From positions 558,001-622,000 of the forward strand of contig NZ_CP023449.1 in assembly GCF_002355275.1 (NCBI RefSeq): a stretch of 64,000 nucleotides of DNA. Reading direction: 5' to 3'. Source of the stretch: Rhizorhabdus dicambivorans (lineage in GTDB: Bacteria; Pseudomonadota; Alphaproteobacteria; Sphingomonadales; Sphingomonadaceae). A program made the translations under genes and the position numbers. Position 1 is the stretch's first letter; the number at the start of each line of letters is the position of its first letter. A model generated the notes under the pieces. It did no database searches. It was not told the origin of the DNA and saw nothing but the letters and a program-made list of their open reading frames with translations. Shown piece by piece: positions 44,120-53,917 of the stretch.

Positions 44120-45097
44120 CTATCGCCGCGCCGATGCCTCGACATCCCCCGTCAGCACCGCCAGGCTCGCCCGCTCGTTGAAGCGCAACGCCTTTGGGGC
44201 GGCCGGCACATGCTCGATCCAGCGACCCGCCTTGGCCATGTCGATGAAGGCGGGCGCGACATAGGATTTGCGACAGACCGCCGGCGTGTTGCCGAGCTGG
44301 CGCGCCACCTCCTCCAGCAGGGTCTTGACCGCGGTGCGCCGGCCGCGCGCCAGCATCCCCGCCGCCACCGCGCAGGCGCGCCAGGTGCGGAAGGTCTTGG
44401 CCGTGCCGGTGCCGTCGGTCAGATCGCAGACCCACTGGTTGATGTCGGCGGCCCGGACCCGGACACCCGATCGCATCGAAAACAATTCACCCGAACCGGC
44501 CCGTTTCAATTCGGCCAGCGCCGCGGCCAGCGCCGCGTCCCTGCCGGACAGTTCGGCACGGATGCCGTGCTTGCCATAGAAGCACAGCTGGATTTCGTCG
44601 CCCCGGATGCGGGCGTGGCGGTTGAGCAGAGTGGTCGCGCCGAAGCTGCCGCGCGCCGCCGAGTCCGCTGATCCCACGCGGATCGCGAAGCCGTCCAGCA
44701 GCCGCACCGCCGCCGCCCGTGCCCGTTCCCACGGATCGTCGCTAGCCAGCGCCCTGCGGACCGCCGCGCGCAGATGCGGCAGATGCGCGGCAAATGCCGG
44801 GAGCCCGGCGAACTTCTCCTCGTCGCGCGCCTCGCGCCAGGCGGCATGGTAGCGATATTGCTTGCGTCCCGCCGCATCGATCCCGGTCGCCTGGACCGGC
44901 GCCTCCGGATCGGGGTTGATCCACACCCTGCGCCAGGCCGGCGGGATGCCGAGCGCCAGGATGCGCATGCGATCCTCGACGTTGCGGACGGTCGATCCGT
45001 CGGGATTCAGGAAGCGCCACCCGTTTCCGCGCCGGATGCGCGAGATGCCGGGGGCGGAGTCGATCGTGTCGAGCTGTTCGACGGGGCGGTGTTGCAT
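44120..45097 (-). CDS. DNA topoisomerase IB
   Basis: The protein of about 325 residues matches the bacterial poxvirus-like topoisomerase IB: N-terminal ISRIRRGNGWRFLNPDGS, RILALGIPPAWRRVWINPDP, the catalytic domain with FRTWRACAVAAG, and the active-site Tyr in CRKSYVAPAF. It relaxes supercoils through a 3'-phosphotyrosine bond. The start is placed at 45097; a longer frame to 45142 would start inside a dispersed repeat. It is common in sphingomonads and not required for replication. Confidence 0.88.
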   Translation of the reverse strand: MQHRPVEQLDTIDSAPGISRIRRGNGWRFLNPDGSTVRNVEDRMRILALGIPPAWRRVWINPDPEAPVQATGIDAAGRKQYRYHAAWREARDEEKFAGLPAFAAHLPHLRAAVRRALASDDPWERARAAAVRLLDGFAIRVGSADSAARGSFGATTLLNRHARIRGDEIQLCFYGKHGIRAELSGRDAALAAALAELKRAGSGELFSMRSGVRVRAADINQWVCDLTDGTGTAKTFRTWRACAVAAGMLARGRRTAVKTLLEEVARQLGNTPAVCRKSYVAPAFIDMAKAGRWIEHVPAAPKALRFNERASLAVLTGDVEASARR

Positions 45098-45136
45098 GGA
45101 TGCGGAACGCGGGGATGGCCTTTGAGTGCCCTCCTC

Positions 45137-45226
45137 CGTCATGCTGAACTTGATTCAGCATCCATTGCCGCACCGCCTGAACCGAAATGCTGCGGTGTCT
45201 GGATCCCGACTTTCGTCAGGATGACG
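45137..45226. repeat. Dispersed repeat between topoisomerase IB and the sufE unit
   Basis: The arms CGTCATGCTGAACTTG...CAGCATCC and GGATCCCGAC...CAGGATGACG face each other. This is the common sphingomonad type of bipartite intergenic repeat and fills almost the whole gap. Confidence 0.65.
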
Positions 45227-45234
45227 GGATGTTC

Positions 45235-45660
45235 CTACTCCGCGCCGAGATCGTCGGGCAGCGGGTCCCTGCCCGAGATGCGCCTCGCCAGCGCCTCGCC
45301 CTCGCTTAGGGTCCAGCGGCCCGGAATCTCGATCACGCCATTGGCGATCGGCTTGCGGATCAATTCGCCGGCCAGCGTCTTCCCGTCGAGCGCGACCAGC
45401 ATCGGCCTGCCGACCAGCGATCCGCTGATCGCTTCCAGCCGTTTCGCGGCGCCCGGCGACAGGGTGAGCATGATGCCGACCTTGCCGTTGACGTCGGGCA
45501 GGGCGCGGGCGTCGAGCACTTCAGCGGGCGAGAATGCCTCGCCGCCGATCGTCAGCTTGCCGGTCTCGAACGGCGTCGCGGCGGGCGGTGAAGCGGCCGA
45601 GCAGGCCGGGGTGAGGGCGGGCGTCAGCCCGAGCAGCGCCAGGGCGAGGAGCGGCCTCAC
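45235..45660 (-). CDS. Exported protein with SecD-like domain
   Basis: The protein of about 141 residues has an N-terminal hydrophobic export signal (RPLLALALLGLTPALTPAC) and a domain that resembles the SecD P1/SecDF beta-alpha repeat: IMLTLSPGAAKRLEAISGSLVGRPMLVALDGKTLAGELIRKPIANGVIEI. A cysteine at about residue 20 might be lipidated, but the lipobox is imperfect. It probably stays periplasmic. The GTG start overlaps the sufE stop (GTGA), so the two are co-translated. Confidence 0.6.
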   Translation of the reverse strand: MRPLLALALLGLTPALTPACSAASPPAATPFETGKLTIGGEAFSPAEVLDARALPDVNGKVGIMLTLSPGAAKRLEAISGSLVGRPMLVALDGKTLAGELIRKPIANGVIEIPGRWTLSEGEALARRISGRDPLPDDLGAE

Positions 45661-46070
45661 GCGTAACGCTCCGCGGTCGAACGGATCAGTGCGATCATGT
45701 TGGGAATCCCCTGGGTGCGGTTCGAGCTGAGCTGGTTGCGCAGATCGAAGGGCTCGAGCGCGGCGGCGATATCCATGTCGCGGATGTCGGCGGGTGGCCG
45801 GTCCTGCACCGTCAGCAGCACCAGTGCGATGATCCCCTTGGTGATCGCAGCGTTGCTGTCGGCCAGGAAATGCAGCGTCCCGTCGTCGCGCACGGTTGGA
45901 TAGACCCACACCGCCGCCGAACAGCCGCGCACCAGCGTCGCATCGGTCTTGAGCGGCTCCGGCATCGGCTCCAGGGCACGGCCGAGGTCGATCAGCAGGC
46001 GATAGCGATCGTCGGCGTCGAGGAACTCATATTCATCGAGGATGTCGGAGAGGCTGGCGGGCGCGGTCAT
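45657..46070 (-). CDS. sufE: SufE family cysteine desulfuration protein
   Basis: The protein of about 137 residues matches SufE: LSDILDEYEFLDADDRYRLLIDLGR, the conserved Cys in LVRGCSAAVWV, and LLTVQDRPPADI...LRNQLSSNRTQGIPNMIALI. SufE accepts sulfane sulfur from SufS and passes it to SufBCD. It is about 6 kb from the suf operon on the opposite strand. The ATG at 46070 starts the conserved region. Confidence 0.9.
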   Translation of the reverse strand: MTAPASLSDILDEYEFLDADDRYRLLIDLGRALEPMPEPLKTDATLVRGCSAAVWVYPTVRDDGTLHFLADSNAAITKGIIALVLLTVQDRPPADIRDMDIAAALEPFDLRNQLSSNRTQGIPNMIALIRSTAERYA

Positions 46071-46149
46071 GGAGCGGCGGACTAAAGGATTTTGCCGCCG
46101 AATTGAACCGGCTTCTCTCCGGGGCCGGCACGCGGCCGCGAGCGCGCGG

Positions 46150-47925
46150 TCACCCCCTGTACAATGCGTCCATCCGCTCGCCATAGACCGCGCGGATCGC
46201 GTGGCGGCGGTTCTTCAGTGACGGGGTCATCTGCTCATTCTCGATCGAGAAGGGCTCGTCCGCTATCGCGATCCGGCGGACCTTCTCGATCACCGACAGT
46301 TCGGCATTGACCCGGTCGACCGCCGCCATCAACGCGCGGTGAAGTTCGGGATCGTCCTTCAACGCGGCCAGCACCGGCGCCTTGCCCTGTTCGGCGGCCC
46401 ATCCCGCCAGCCATTCCTGGTCGGGCACGACGAGGCCGACGATATAGGGCCGCTTGTCCCCGGATATCATCGCCTGCGCGATCTCGGGCTGCAGGGTCAG
46501 CATTCCCTCCACCTTCTGCGGCGCGACATTGTCGCCCTTGTCGTTGACGATCAGGTCCTTCTTGCGGTCGGTGATCTTGAGGCGGCCGGCCTCGTCGAGA
46601 TGGCCGACATCGCCGGTATGGAGCCAGCCGTCCCTGAGCACCCGCTCGGTCTCGGCCTCGTTGCGCCAATAGCCGTGCATGACGAGCTCGCCGCGCACCA
46701 ATATCTCGCCATCCTCGGCGATCTTCACTTCCACGCCTTTCATCGGCGGGCCGACCGTGTCGGACCTGATCCCCGCCCTCGGCCGGTTGCACGATATCAC
46801 CGGGCCCGCCTCGGTCTGGCCATAGCCCTGCAGCAGGGTGAGGCCGAGCGCCGAGAAGAACTGTCCTATCTCCGGGTTGAGCGGCGCCCCGCCCGAGACC
46901 AGCGCCTTGCTGCGCCCGCCGAAGCGCTTGGCGACCTTGGGCTTGAGCAGGAGGTCGATCGCGATCTTGTAGGGATAGTCGGTGAGCCGAAGCCTGTCGC
47001 GCGTGGCCAGTTCAAGCGCCTTGTCGAACAGCTTCTTTCCGATCCCGCCCTGCTTCTCCACCGCCTTGATCAGGCGGCCGCGGATCAGTTCGAACAGGCG
47101 GGGTACGACGACCATGATCGTCGGGCCGACCTCCTCGATATTGGCGGCGAGCTTCTCCAGCCCCTCGGCATAATAGATCTGCCCGCCCAGCGCGATCGGC
47201 AGGAACTGGCCGCCACTATGTTCATAGGCGTGGGACAGCGGCAGGAAGGAAAGGAATATCTCCTCATCCCAGCCGAAATCGGTGGTCAGGATGTCGACAC
47301 AGCCCTCGACGTTGCACAGGATCGCACCATGATGCTGGCGCACGCCGCGCGGCGCCCCGCCGGTACCGCTGGTGTAGATCAGGCAGGCGAGATCATCGCG
47401 CTGGATGCCGGCGACGCCGGCGGCGGTGGCCATCACATTGGCATCCGCGTCCCCCGCCAGCTCGGCGAAGTCGAGCGTTCGCACGCTGGTCGACGGCAGC
47501 GGCTCCATGCCGATCAGGAATTCGCAGGTCGAGGAGCGGACGATCGCGGGCAGCAAGGTCTGCGCCAGTTTCGCGGTCGAGACGATCGCCGCGCGGGCGC
47601 CGCTATTCTCCAGGATATGGGTGTGATCGCGCTCGGTGTTGGTGGTGTAGGTCGGCACGGTGATGCAGCCGGCGGCCATGATCGCGAGGTCGGCGATGCA
47701 GAATTCGGGGCGGTTCTCCGACACCAGCACGACCCTGTCGCCGGGCTTCAGCCCCTGCGCCTTCAGCGCCGTGGCGAGGCTGGCGACCCGGCGGGCGACT
47801 TCCGCCCAGCTTGTCGGGGTCCAGGCGCCGTCCTGCTTCGCCCAGAGGAAGGGCGCATCGCCCTTCTCCGCCGCGCGGACGAAGAACATGGTGACGAGGT
47901 TGGGAAATCGCTCAAGGCTGCGCAT
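46150..47925 (-). CDS. Long-chain acyl-CoA synthetase (AMP-forming)
   Basis: The 591-residue protein is an ANL-family adenylating enzyme with the AMP motif LIYTSGTGGAPRGV (about 180-193), GYGQTEAGPVISCN and the linker region LHTGDVGHLDEAGRLKITDRKKDLIVNDKGDNV. It most resembles FadD15-type long-chain fatty-acid-CoA ligases that activate fatty acids with ATP and CoA for degradation or lipid synthesis. No signal or membrane helix is evident. Substrate length is not determined from sequence. Confidence 0.9.
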   Translation of the reverse strand: MRSLERFPNLVTMFFVRAAEKGDAPFLWAKQDGAWTPTSWAEVARRVASLATALKAQGLKPGDRVVLVSENRPEFCIADLAIMAAGCITVPTYTTNTERDHTHILENSGARAAIVSTAKLAQTLLPAIVRSSTCEFLIGMEPLPSTSVRTLDFAELAGDADANVMATAAGVAGIQRDDLACLIYTSGTGGAPRGVRQHHGAILCNVEGCVDILTTDFGWDEEIFLSFLPLSHAYEHSGGQFLPIALGGQIYYAEGLEKLAANIEEVGPTIMVVVPRLFELIRGRLIKAVEKQGGIGKKLFDKALELATRDRLRLTDYPYKIAIDLLLKPKVAKRFGGRSKALVSGGAPLNPEIGQFFSALGLTLLQGYGQTEAGPVISCNRPRAGIRSDTVGPPMKGVEVKIAEDGEILVRGELVMHGYWRNEAETERVLRDGWLHTGDVGHLDEAGRLKITDRKKDLIVNDKGDNVAPQKVEGMLTLQPEIAQAMISGDKRPYIVGLVVPDQEWLAGWAAEQGKAPVLAALKDDPELHRALMAAVDRVNAELSVIEKVRRIAIADEPFSIENEQMTPSLKNRRHAIRAVYGERMDALYRG

Positions 47926-48023
47926 CGTCTCTCCTGCCCCGGCGGGTTCATGGCCGCTCTGGAGGGCCAGCTATAGCGCAGAAATCCGGGAATGTACCGC
48001 TGTGGATGACCGCTTTACGGTAA

Positions 48024-48186
48024 CGTCGCCCCCGGCGGAGGCCGGGGCCGCCATCGATTCTTGCCGTTTAAGCCTGATCGGTTGAGGTGGAAGCGCTTCG
48101 CGCTTCCACCGAAAGCGTGAATCGGGCTCTATCAAGGTCTAGTTGCCGCAAAATCTCCGACGGCCCCGGCTTCCGCCGGGGCGACG
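48024..48186. repeat. CGTCGCC-type inverted repeat interrupted by a second repeat
   Basis: The arms at 48024-48050 and 48161-48186 belong to the same family as 16644-16725, but their spacer is extended by a copy of the 72-bp repeat (48071-48142). With the arms counted, the 299-base gap between the acyl-CoA synthetase and gamma-glutamyltransferase genes is largely repeat DNA. No gene is seen in it. Confidence 0.85.
48071..48142. repeat. 72-bp dispersed palindromic repeat, copy 2
   Basis: It is nearly identical to 40056-40127 (AGCCTGATCGGTTGAGGTGG ... GGTCTAG). TTGCCG occurs just before (48061-48066) and just after it, which could be remnants of a duplication made on insertion. Confidence 0.85.
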
Positions 48187-48224
48187 CATAGCGCTAAGAC
48201 CGCTTTGTTACCAAAGCACGACGC

Positions 48225-49952
48225 CTATTCCGATGGGCGATCCTTCTGGAGCACGGCCCCCGCCGGCTTTACCGCCACGCCGTCGAGGCCCATCGACACG
48301 CCTTCGCTGCGCGGATCGGCGGCGCCCGCCCAGACGCCGTCGCGCCACTCGAGCGCATTGGCCTTGAGCCCGAGCGGCGCGACGTTGAGCGTCTCGCCCA
48401 GCGCCGCGAGCGCCGGCAGCATCGCTTCGACGGCGGTGCCCTTTTCGGCGATGCCGCCCGGGCCGGGCGCGTAGAGCAGGCCCAGCGAGAGCGCATCCTG
48501 GGCGGAGAGCTTCCAGTCGATCACCCCGATCAGCGCCTTGGCGACCTGGGCGATGATCGTCGAGCCGCCCGCCGCGCCGATCGACAGCCGCACCTTGCCG
48601 GCCGGATCATAGACGATCAGCGGCGACATCGAGCTGCGCGGCCGCTTGCCGCCTTCCACCCGGTTGGCGGTGAGCAGCCCGTTGCGCTCGGGCATCAGGT
48701 TGAAATCGGTCAGTTCGTTGTTGAGGAACAGGCCGTTCATGGCGAGGCCCGATCCGAACACGCTTTCGATCGTGACCGTGGCCTGGGCGACATTGCCCCA
48801 GCGATCGACCACGGTGAGCGACGATGTGCCATGTTCGGGCTGGTGGGCGCCGCGCCCGAACGCGGGGGCGCCGGCGGGCGTGCCCGGCGCGATGGCGGCC
48901 ATCGTCCGGTCCGGCGAGATCAGGGCGGATCGGCCCGCGATATAATCGGCGGCGAGCAGGCCCTCCACGGGGACCTTCACATAGTCGGGATCGGCGAGCC
49001 AGGCGTCGCGGTCGGCATAGGCGAGGCGGGAGCTTTCGGCGAACAGGTGCCAGGCGACGGGCGAATCCTGGCCCAGTCCGGCCATGTCGAAGCGCTCGAT
49101 CTGCCGCAGGATCATCAGCACCGCCACGGTGCCGGACGCGGGCGGGCCCATGCCGCAGATGCGATAGCCGCGATAGGCGCCGCAGACCGGCGGCCGCTCC
49201 TTCACCTGATAGCTGGCGAGATCGCCGGTGGTCATCTTCGATGGGTTGCGGGCGGCGCCGTTGACGGTGGCGACCAGCTTCTGCGCGGTCGGGCCGACAT
49301 AGAAGGCGTCGGAGCCGCGCCGGCCGATCATCTCGTAGAAGGCTGCCAGCTCCGGGTTCCTGACCACCGTGCCGACCGGCTTCGCCTGTCCCTCGGGGGT
49401 GTAGAGATAGGTGCGGGCCCAGTCGTCGAAGAAGCCGGTGGCCGGCATCCGCGTCAGGAAATTGTTGAAGCGCGGGGTGATCGCCCAGCCGTCGCGGGCG
49501 AGCTTCGTGGCGGGCACGAACAGCGTCTTCCATCTGAGCCGGCCATGATCGGCATGGATCGCCTCCATCAGCCGCAGTTCGCCGGGCACGCCGACGCTGC
49601 GCCCGCCCGGTACCGCCTGGCGGATCGGCAGCGGCTTGCCGTCGGCGCCGTGGAACCAGCGCGGATCGGCCGCCGCCGGGGCCGCCTCGCGCGCGTCATA
49701 GGTGGTGAGCCTGCCGCTGCGCGCGTCGTGATAAACCAGGAAGCCGCCCCCGCCGAGGCCCGAATGGGCCGGCTCGACCACGCCCAGCGCCAGCATCATC
49801 GCGATCGCCGCGTCGGCGGCGGTGCCGCCCTTCCTGAGCATCTCGACCCCGGCGGCGGCGGCGCGGGGATCGGCGGCGGAGACCATCGGCTGGGCGCTGG
49901 CGACGGTCGTACAGAGGAGGAGCAGGAGGGCGGTTACGATGCGGTGCAGCAT
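48225..49952 (-). CDS. ggt: Gamma-glutamyltransferase
   Basis: The protein of about 575 residues has a signal peptide (LHRIVTALLLLLCTTVASA) and a complete gamma-glutamyltransferase: MVSAADPRAAAAGVEMLRKGGTAADAAIA, HSGLGGGGF, and the self-cleavage site EHGTSSLTVVD, whose Thr becomes the N-terminus and nucleophile of the small subunit. The later PRSSMSPLIV and GAAGGSTI motifs form the gamma-glutamyl pocket. It acts in the periplasm on glutathione and other gamma-glutamyl compounds. The ATG at 49952 begins the signal peptide. Confidence 0.93.
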   Translation of the reverse strand: MLHRIVTALLLLLCTTVASAQPMVSAADPRAAAAGVEMLRKGGTAADAAIAMMLALGVVEPAHSGLGGGGFLVYHDARSGRLTTYDAREAAPAAADPRWFHGADGKPLPIRQAVPGGRSVGVPGELRLMEAIHADHGRLRWKTLFVPATKLARDGWAITPRFNNFLTRMPATGFFDDWARTYLYTPEGQAKPVGTVVRNPELAAFYEMIGRRGSDAFYVGPTAQKLVATVNGAARNPSKMTTGDLASYQVKERPPVCGAYRGYRICGMGPPASGTVAVLMILRQIERFDMAGLGQDSPVAWHLFAESSRLAYADRDAWLADPDYVKVPVEGLLAADYIAGRSALISPDRTMAAIAPGTPAGAPAFGRGAHQPEHGTSSLTVVDRWGNVAQATVTIESVFGSGLAMNGLFLNNELTDFNLMPERNGLLTANRVEGGKRPRSSMSPLIVYDPAGKVRLSIGAAGGSTIIAQVAKALIGVIDWKLSAQDALSLGLLYAPGPGGIAEKGTAVEAMLPALAALGETLNVAPLGLKANALEWRDGVWAGAADPRSEGVSMGLDGVAVKPAGAVLQKDRPSE

Positions 49953-49999
49953 GGGGACATGCTTATGCTTTTGGGGCGGCCTCACAACCCCCAATCGTT

Positions 50000-50090
50000 A
50001 CCCCAGCGCAGACTGCGGTCCATATCTCTCTTCATCCGAGATGGTATCGGAAGAGGAGACAGACATGGATTCCTGCCTTCGCAGCAATGC
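50000..50090. repeat. Degenerate bipartite repeat downstream of pyrD
   Basis: The arms ACCCCAGCGCAGACTG...TCCATATCTCTC and GAGACAGACATGGATTCCTGCC...GCAGCAATG are imperfect inverse copies, of the same family as the arms at 12551-12691. It fills the gap between ggt and pyrD. Confidence 0.55.
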
Positions 50091-50093
50091 CGG

Positions 50094-51131
50094 TCAATAT
50101 GGGTTGCCCACCGCATCGCCGATCGTCTGGAACCCATCCCGGTCGAGCAGCTTCACCAGCCCGGCATTGATCCGCTTCGCAAGGCCGGGGCCTTCATAGA
50201 CCAGCGCCGAATAGAGCTGGACCAGGCTCGCGCCCGCCCGGATGCGGGCATAGGCGTCCTCGGCGCTGGCGATGCCGCCCGCCGCGATCAGCGGTATGGC
50301 GCCGCCGGTGGCCTTGCGGAAATCCGCGAGGCGCATTTGCGCCAGCCCGCGCAAAGGCGCGCCGGACAGGCCGCCGCCTTCCTGCCCGTGGCGGCTGCGC
50401 AGCGGCGGGCGCGAGATGGTGGTGTTCGACACGATCAGCCCGTCGAGGCGATATCCCCCCGCGATTTCCGCAATATCATCGATGTCGGCGGGTTCCAGAT
50501 CGGGCGCGACCTTCAGGAAGGTCGGCGGACCGTTGGGCCCGCGCGCCTCCATCACCGCGGCCAGCAGCTCGGTCAGCGCCGCGCGGTCCTGCAGCGCGCG
50601 CAGGCCCGGCGTGTTGGGCGAGGAGATGTTGACGGTCAGGTAGCGGGCCACGCCGGCCATCACCCGCACGCCATTGGCATAGTCGGCGATCCGGTCGGCG
50701 GCGTCCTTGTTGGCGCCGATGTTGACCCCGACGATGCCGGGCCGGTCGTTGCGGCGCAGCAGCCGTTCGAGCGCCGCCGCCTGGCCGCCATTGTTGAAGC
50801 CCATCCGGTTGATCACCGCCCGGTCCTCGACCAGCCGGAACAGGCGGGGGCGCGGATTGCCGGCCTGGGGGAAGGGGGTGAGCGTGCCGACCTCGGTGAA
50901 GCCGAAGCCGAGGCCCAGCATCGCGTCGGGCACCTGCGCATCCTTGTCGAAGCCGGCGGCGAGGCCGACCGGATTGGGAAAGCGCAGGCCCGCCACCTCG
51001 ATCGCAAGCCTTGGGTCGGCGGCGGGGATGCCGAGGCGCGGTTTCAGCCGCAGCGCCCGGATCGTCGCGCGGTGGGCACGCTCGGCCTCGATGGTGAACA
51101 GCAGCGGGCGGAGGGCGGCGTAGAGCGACAT
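50094..51131 (-). CDS. pyrD: Dihydroorotate dehydrogenase (quinone)
   Basis: The 345-residue protein is a class 2 enzyme with an N-terminal membrane-associating helix (SLYAALRPLLFTIEAERAH), the FMN-barrel segments PNPVGLAAGFDKDA, EVGTLTPFPQAGNPRPRLFRL, NRMGFNNGG, the catalytic Ser in VNISSPNTPGL, and IAAGGIASAEDAYARIRAGASLVQLYSALVYEGP. It oxidises dihydroorotate to orotate and passes electrons to quinone at the inner membrane. Confidence 0.95.
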   Translation of the reverse strand: MSLYAALRPLLFTIEAERAHRATIRALRLKPRLGIPAADPRLAIEVAGLRFPNPVGLAAGFDKDAQVPDAMLGLGFGFTEVGTLTPFPQAGNPRPRLFRLVEDRAVINRMGFNNGGQAAALERLLRRNDRPGIVGVNIGANKDAADRIADYANGVRVMAGVARYLTVNISSPNTPGLRALQDRAALTELLAAVMEARGPNGPPTFLKVAPDLEPADIDDIAEIAGGYRLDGLIVSNTTISRPPLRSRHGQEGGGLSGAPLRGLAQMRLADFRKATGGAIPLIAAGGIASAEDAYARIRAGASLVQLYSALVYEGPGLAKRINAGLVKLLDRDGFQTIGDAVGNPY

Positions 51132-51277
51132 GGGGGAGGCGCTTAGTCGGTTCGCTGCGATCCGTCACCCCTCCGTCGCCCCCCCGTTTCCGGTGTGTCC
51201 GGAGGCGATGGAATAAACCCGGAGCTTGCCGCGTAGGCCGACGCGCACCACCGGAAGGGATGCGCCCGCGCTATGTG

Positions 51278-51344
51278 CCGGCGTGTCAGGACCCCCCGAC
51301 ACGCCGGATCGGGCCGCCTCCCCAGCCCCAATTGGGGGGCGGCC
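51278..51344. repeat. Two adjacent GC-rich hairpins between pyrD and the suf regulator gene
   Basis: The first hairpin has perfect 10-bp arms (CCGGCGTGTC at 51278-51287 and its inverse at 51298-51307). The second has 8-bp arms (GGGCCGCC and GGCGGCCC) with inner CCCC/GGGG pairs. No gene is supported in 51132-51451; the rest of this stretch carries the regulator's promoter and operator. Confidence 0.6.
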
Positions 51345-51410
51345 CCAGCCTGGCTTTGCCGCACCACGGCTTTCCACCCCTTGACCTTGGCCGGTGCCGC
51401 GCCCATTTGC

Positions 51411-51437
51411 CCAATCGGATCGAATCAGTCCGATTGG
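51411..51437 (+). promoter_or_regulatory. Probable operator of the suf regulator
   Basis: Perfect 9-bp inverted arms CCAATCGGA and TCCGATTGG with a 9-base spacer lie 14 bases before the regulator start codon. A TTGACC -35-like hexamer is at 51381-51386. The position suits autorepression of the suf operon by its Rrf2-type regulator. Confidence 0.5.
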
Positions 51438-51451
51438 AAACGAAGCCCGTC

Positions 51452-51856
51452 ATGCGCCTGTCCAGCCTGGCCGACTATGCGGTGGTGATGCTGTCCGCCG
51501 CCGCCCGCCATCATGGCGAGGCACGGCTGACCGCGAACCTGCTTTCCGACGAGACCGGCGTGCCGCTGCCCACCGCGCAGAAGCTGATGGGCCGGCTCAC
51601 CCAGGCCGGGCTGCTCGTTTCGGCGCGCGGCACCGGCGGCGGGGTACGGCTGGCCCGCGATCCGGCGTCGATCAGCCTGGCCGACATCGTCGAGGCGGTC
51701 GAGGGGCCGATCGCGATGACCGCCTGCGTCGACGATCTCCGCCATGATTGCGGGCTGGAAAGCGCCTGCCGGGTGAAGCCGCACTGGAGCGTCGTCAACG
51801 ACACGATCCGCGGCGCGCTTGGCGGCGTCAGCCTCGAAACCCTCGCACGAGCATGA
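51452..51856 (+). CDS. Rrf2-family SUF system regulator
   Basis: The protein of about 134 residues has an Rrf2 winged-helix ([57 protein letters not shown]) and three cysteines in a [15 protein letters not shown] arrangement that can hold an Fe-S cluster. Members next to sufB report cluster status and repress suf genes. The start at 51452 fits the family; the upstream open frame to 51260 crosses the hairpins and operator. It ends 4 bases before the sufB start. Confidence 0.9.
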   Translation: MRLSSLADYAVVMLSAAARHHGEARLTANLLSDETGVPLPTAQKLMGRLTQAGLLVSARGTGGGVRLARDPASISLADIVEAVEGPIAMTACVDDLRHDCGLESACRVKPHWSVVNDTIRGALGGVSLETLARA

Positions 51857-51860
51857 AGCC

Positions 51861-53329
<1,469 letters not shown>

Positions 53330-53333
<4 letters not shown>

Positions 53334-53917
53334 CCCTCGCGCTGCTCCTGCTGGCGGCGACGACCCCCGACGCCGCCTTCGACGCCTATGCGAAGTGCGC
53401 CTCGTCGGCGGCGTCCTCCTACAAGGGGCCGATGGACTCGCTGGAGGCGGTCGCCGCCCGGATCGACGAGCTGTGCGCCGGGGAGCGGACGACCCTGCTG
53501 GAGATCGCGCCCGACAAGCGGCAGGCGGCGGAGTGGGTTCGGACGACCGGCATCATGGCGGTGTCGCAGCATGTTCCCGGCCTGCCCTCGGTCGGAAAGG
53601 CGCCGCAGGACGAACGGAAGGCCCCGGCGCCGGTCGCCGCATCACGCTATCCCAGGCTCGATGCCTATCGCTCCTGCGTGGACGATGGCGCCGCGAAGAT
53701 CATGGCCGAGATACCCTATGCCGCGACCCAGGCGATCGTCGCCGAGGCCGTGGCGGATTGCGAGAAGCCGCTCAAGGCCGCCGCCGAGGAAGCGGTGGCC
53801 GAGATGAAGCAGCCGGGCCTGCTGAAACAGGTGGTGATGGATTTCCGCCGGCGGGCGACCGCCGATCTGACCCAGAAGATCACCGCGCAGCGTGCGGGCG
53901 GGAGGGGGGCGGGATGA
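53330..53917 (+). CDS. Unknown exported protein with two cysteine-pair repeats, within the suf operon
   Basis: The 195-residue protein has a short hydrophobic start ([18 protein letters not shown]) and appears to contain two related helical modules, each with a cysteine pair: [11 protein letters not shown]...IDELC and [11 protein letters not shown]...AVADC, separated by a proline/alanine linker. This suggests periplasmic disulfide-bonded helical hairpins. The GTG start overlaps the sufB stop (GTGA) and its own stop overlaps the DUF559 gene (ATGA). No role in Fe-S assembly is known. Confidence 0.6.

Noticed and set aside
51143-51451. Short open frames between pyrD and the suf regulator, and the longer start at 51260
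   Set aside because: They cross two hairpins and the operator-like repeat, and the family start of the Rrf2 regulator is clearly at 51452.
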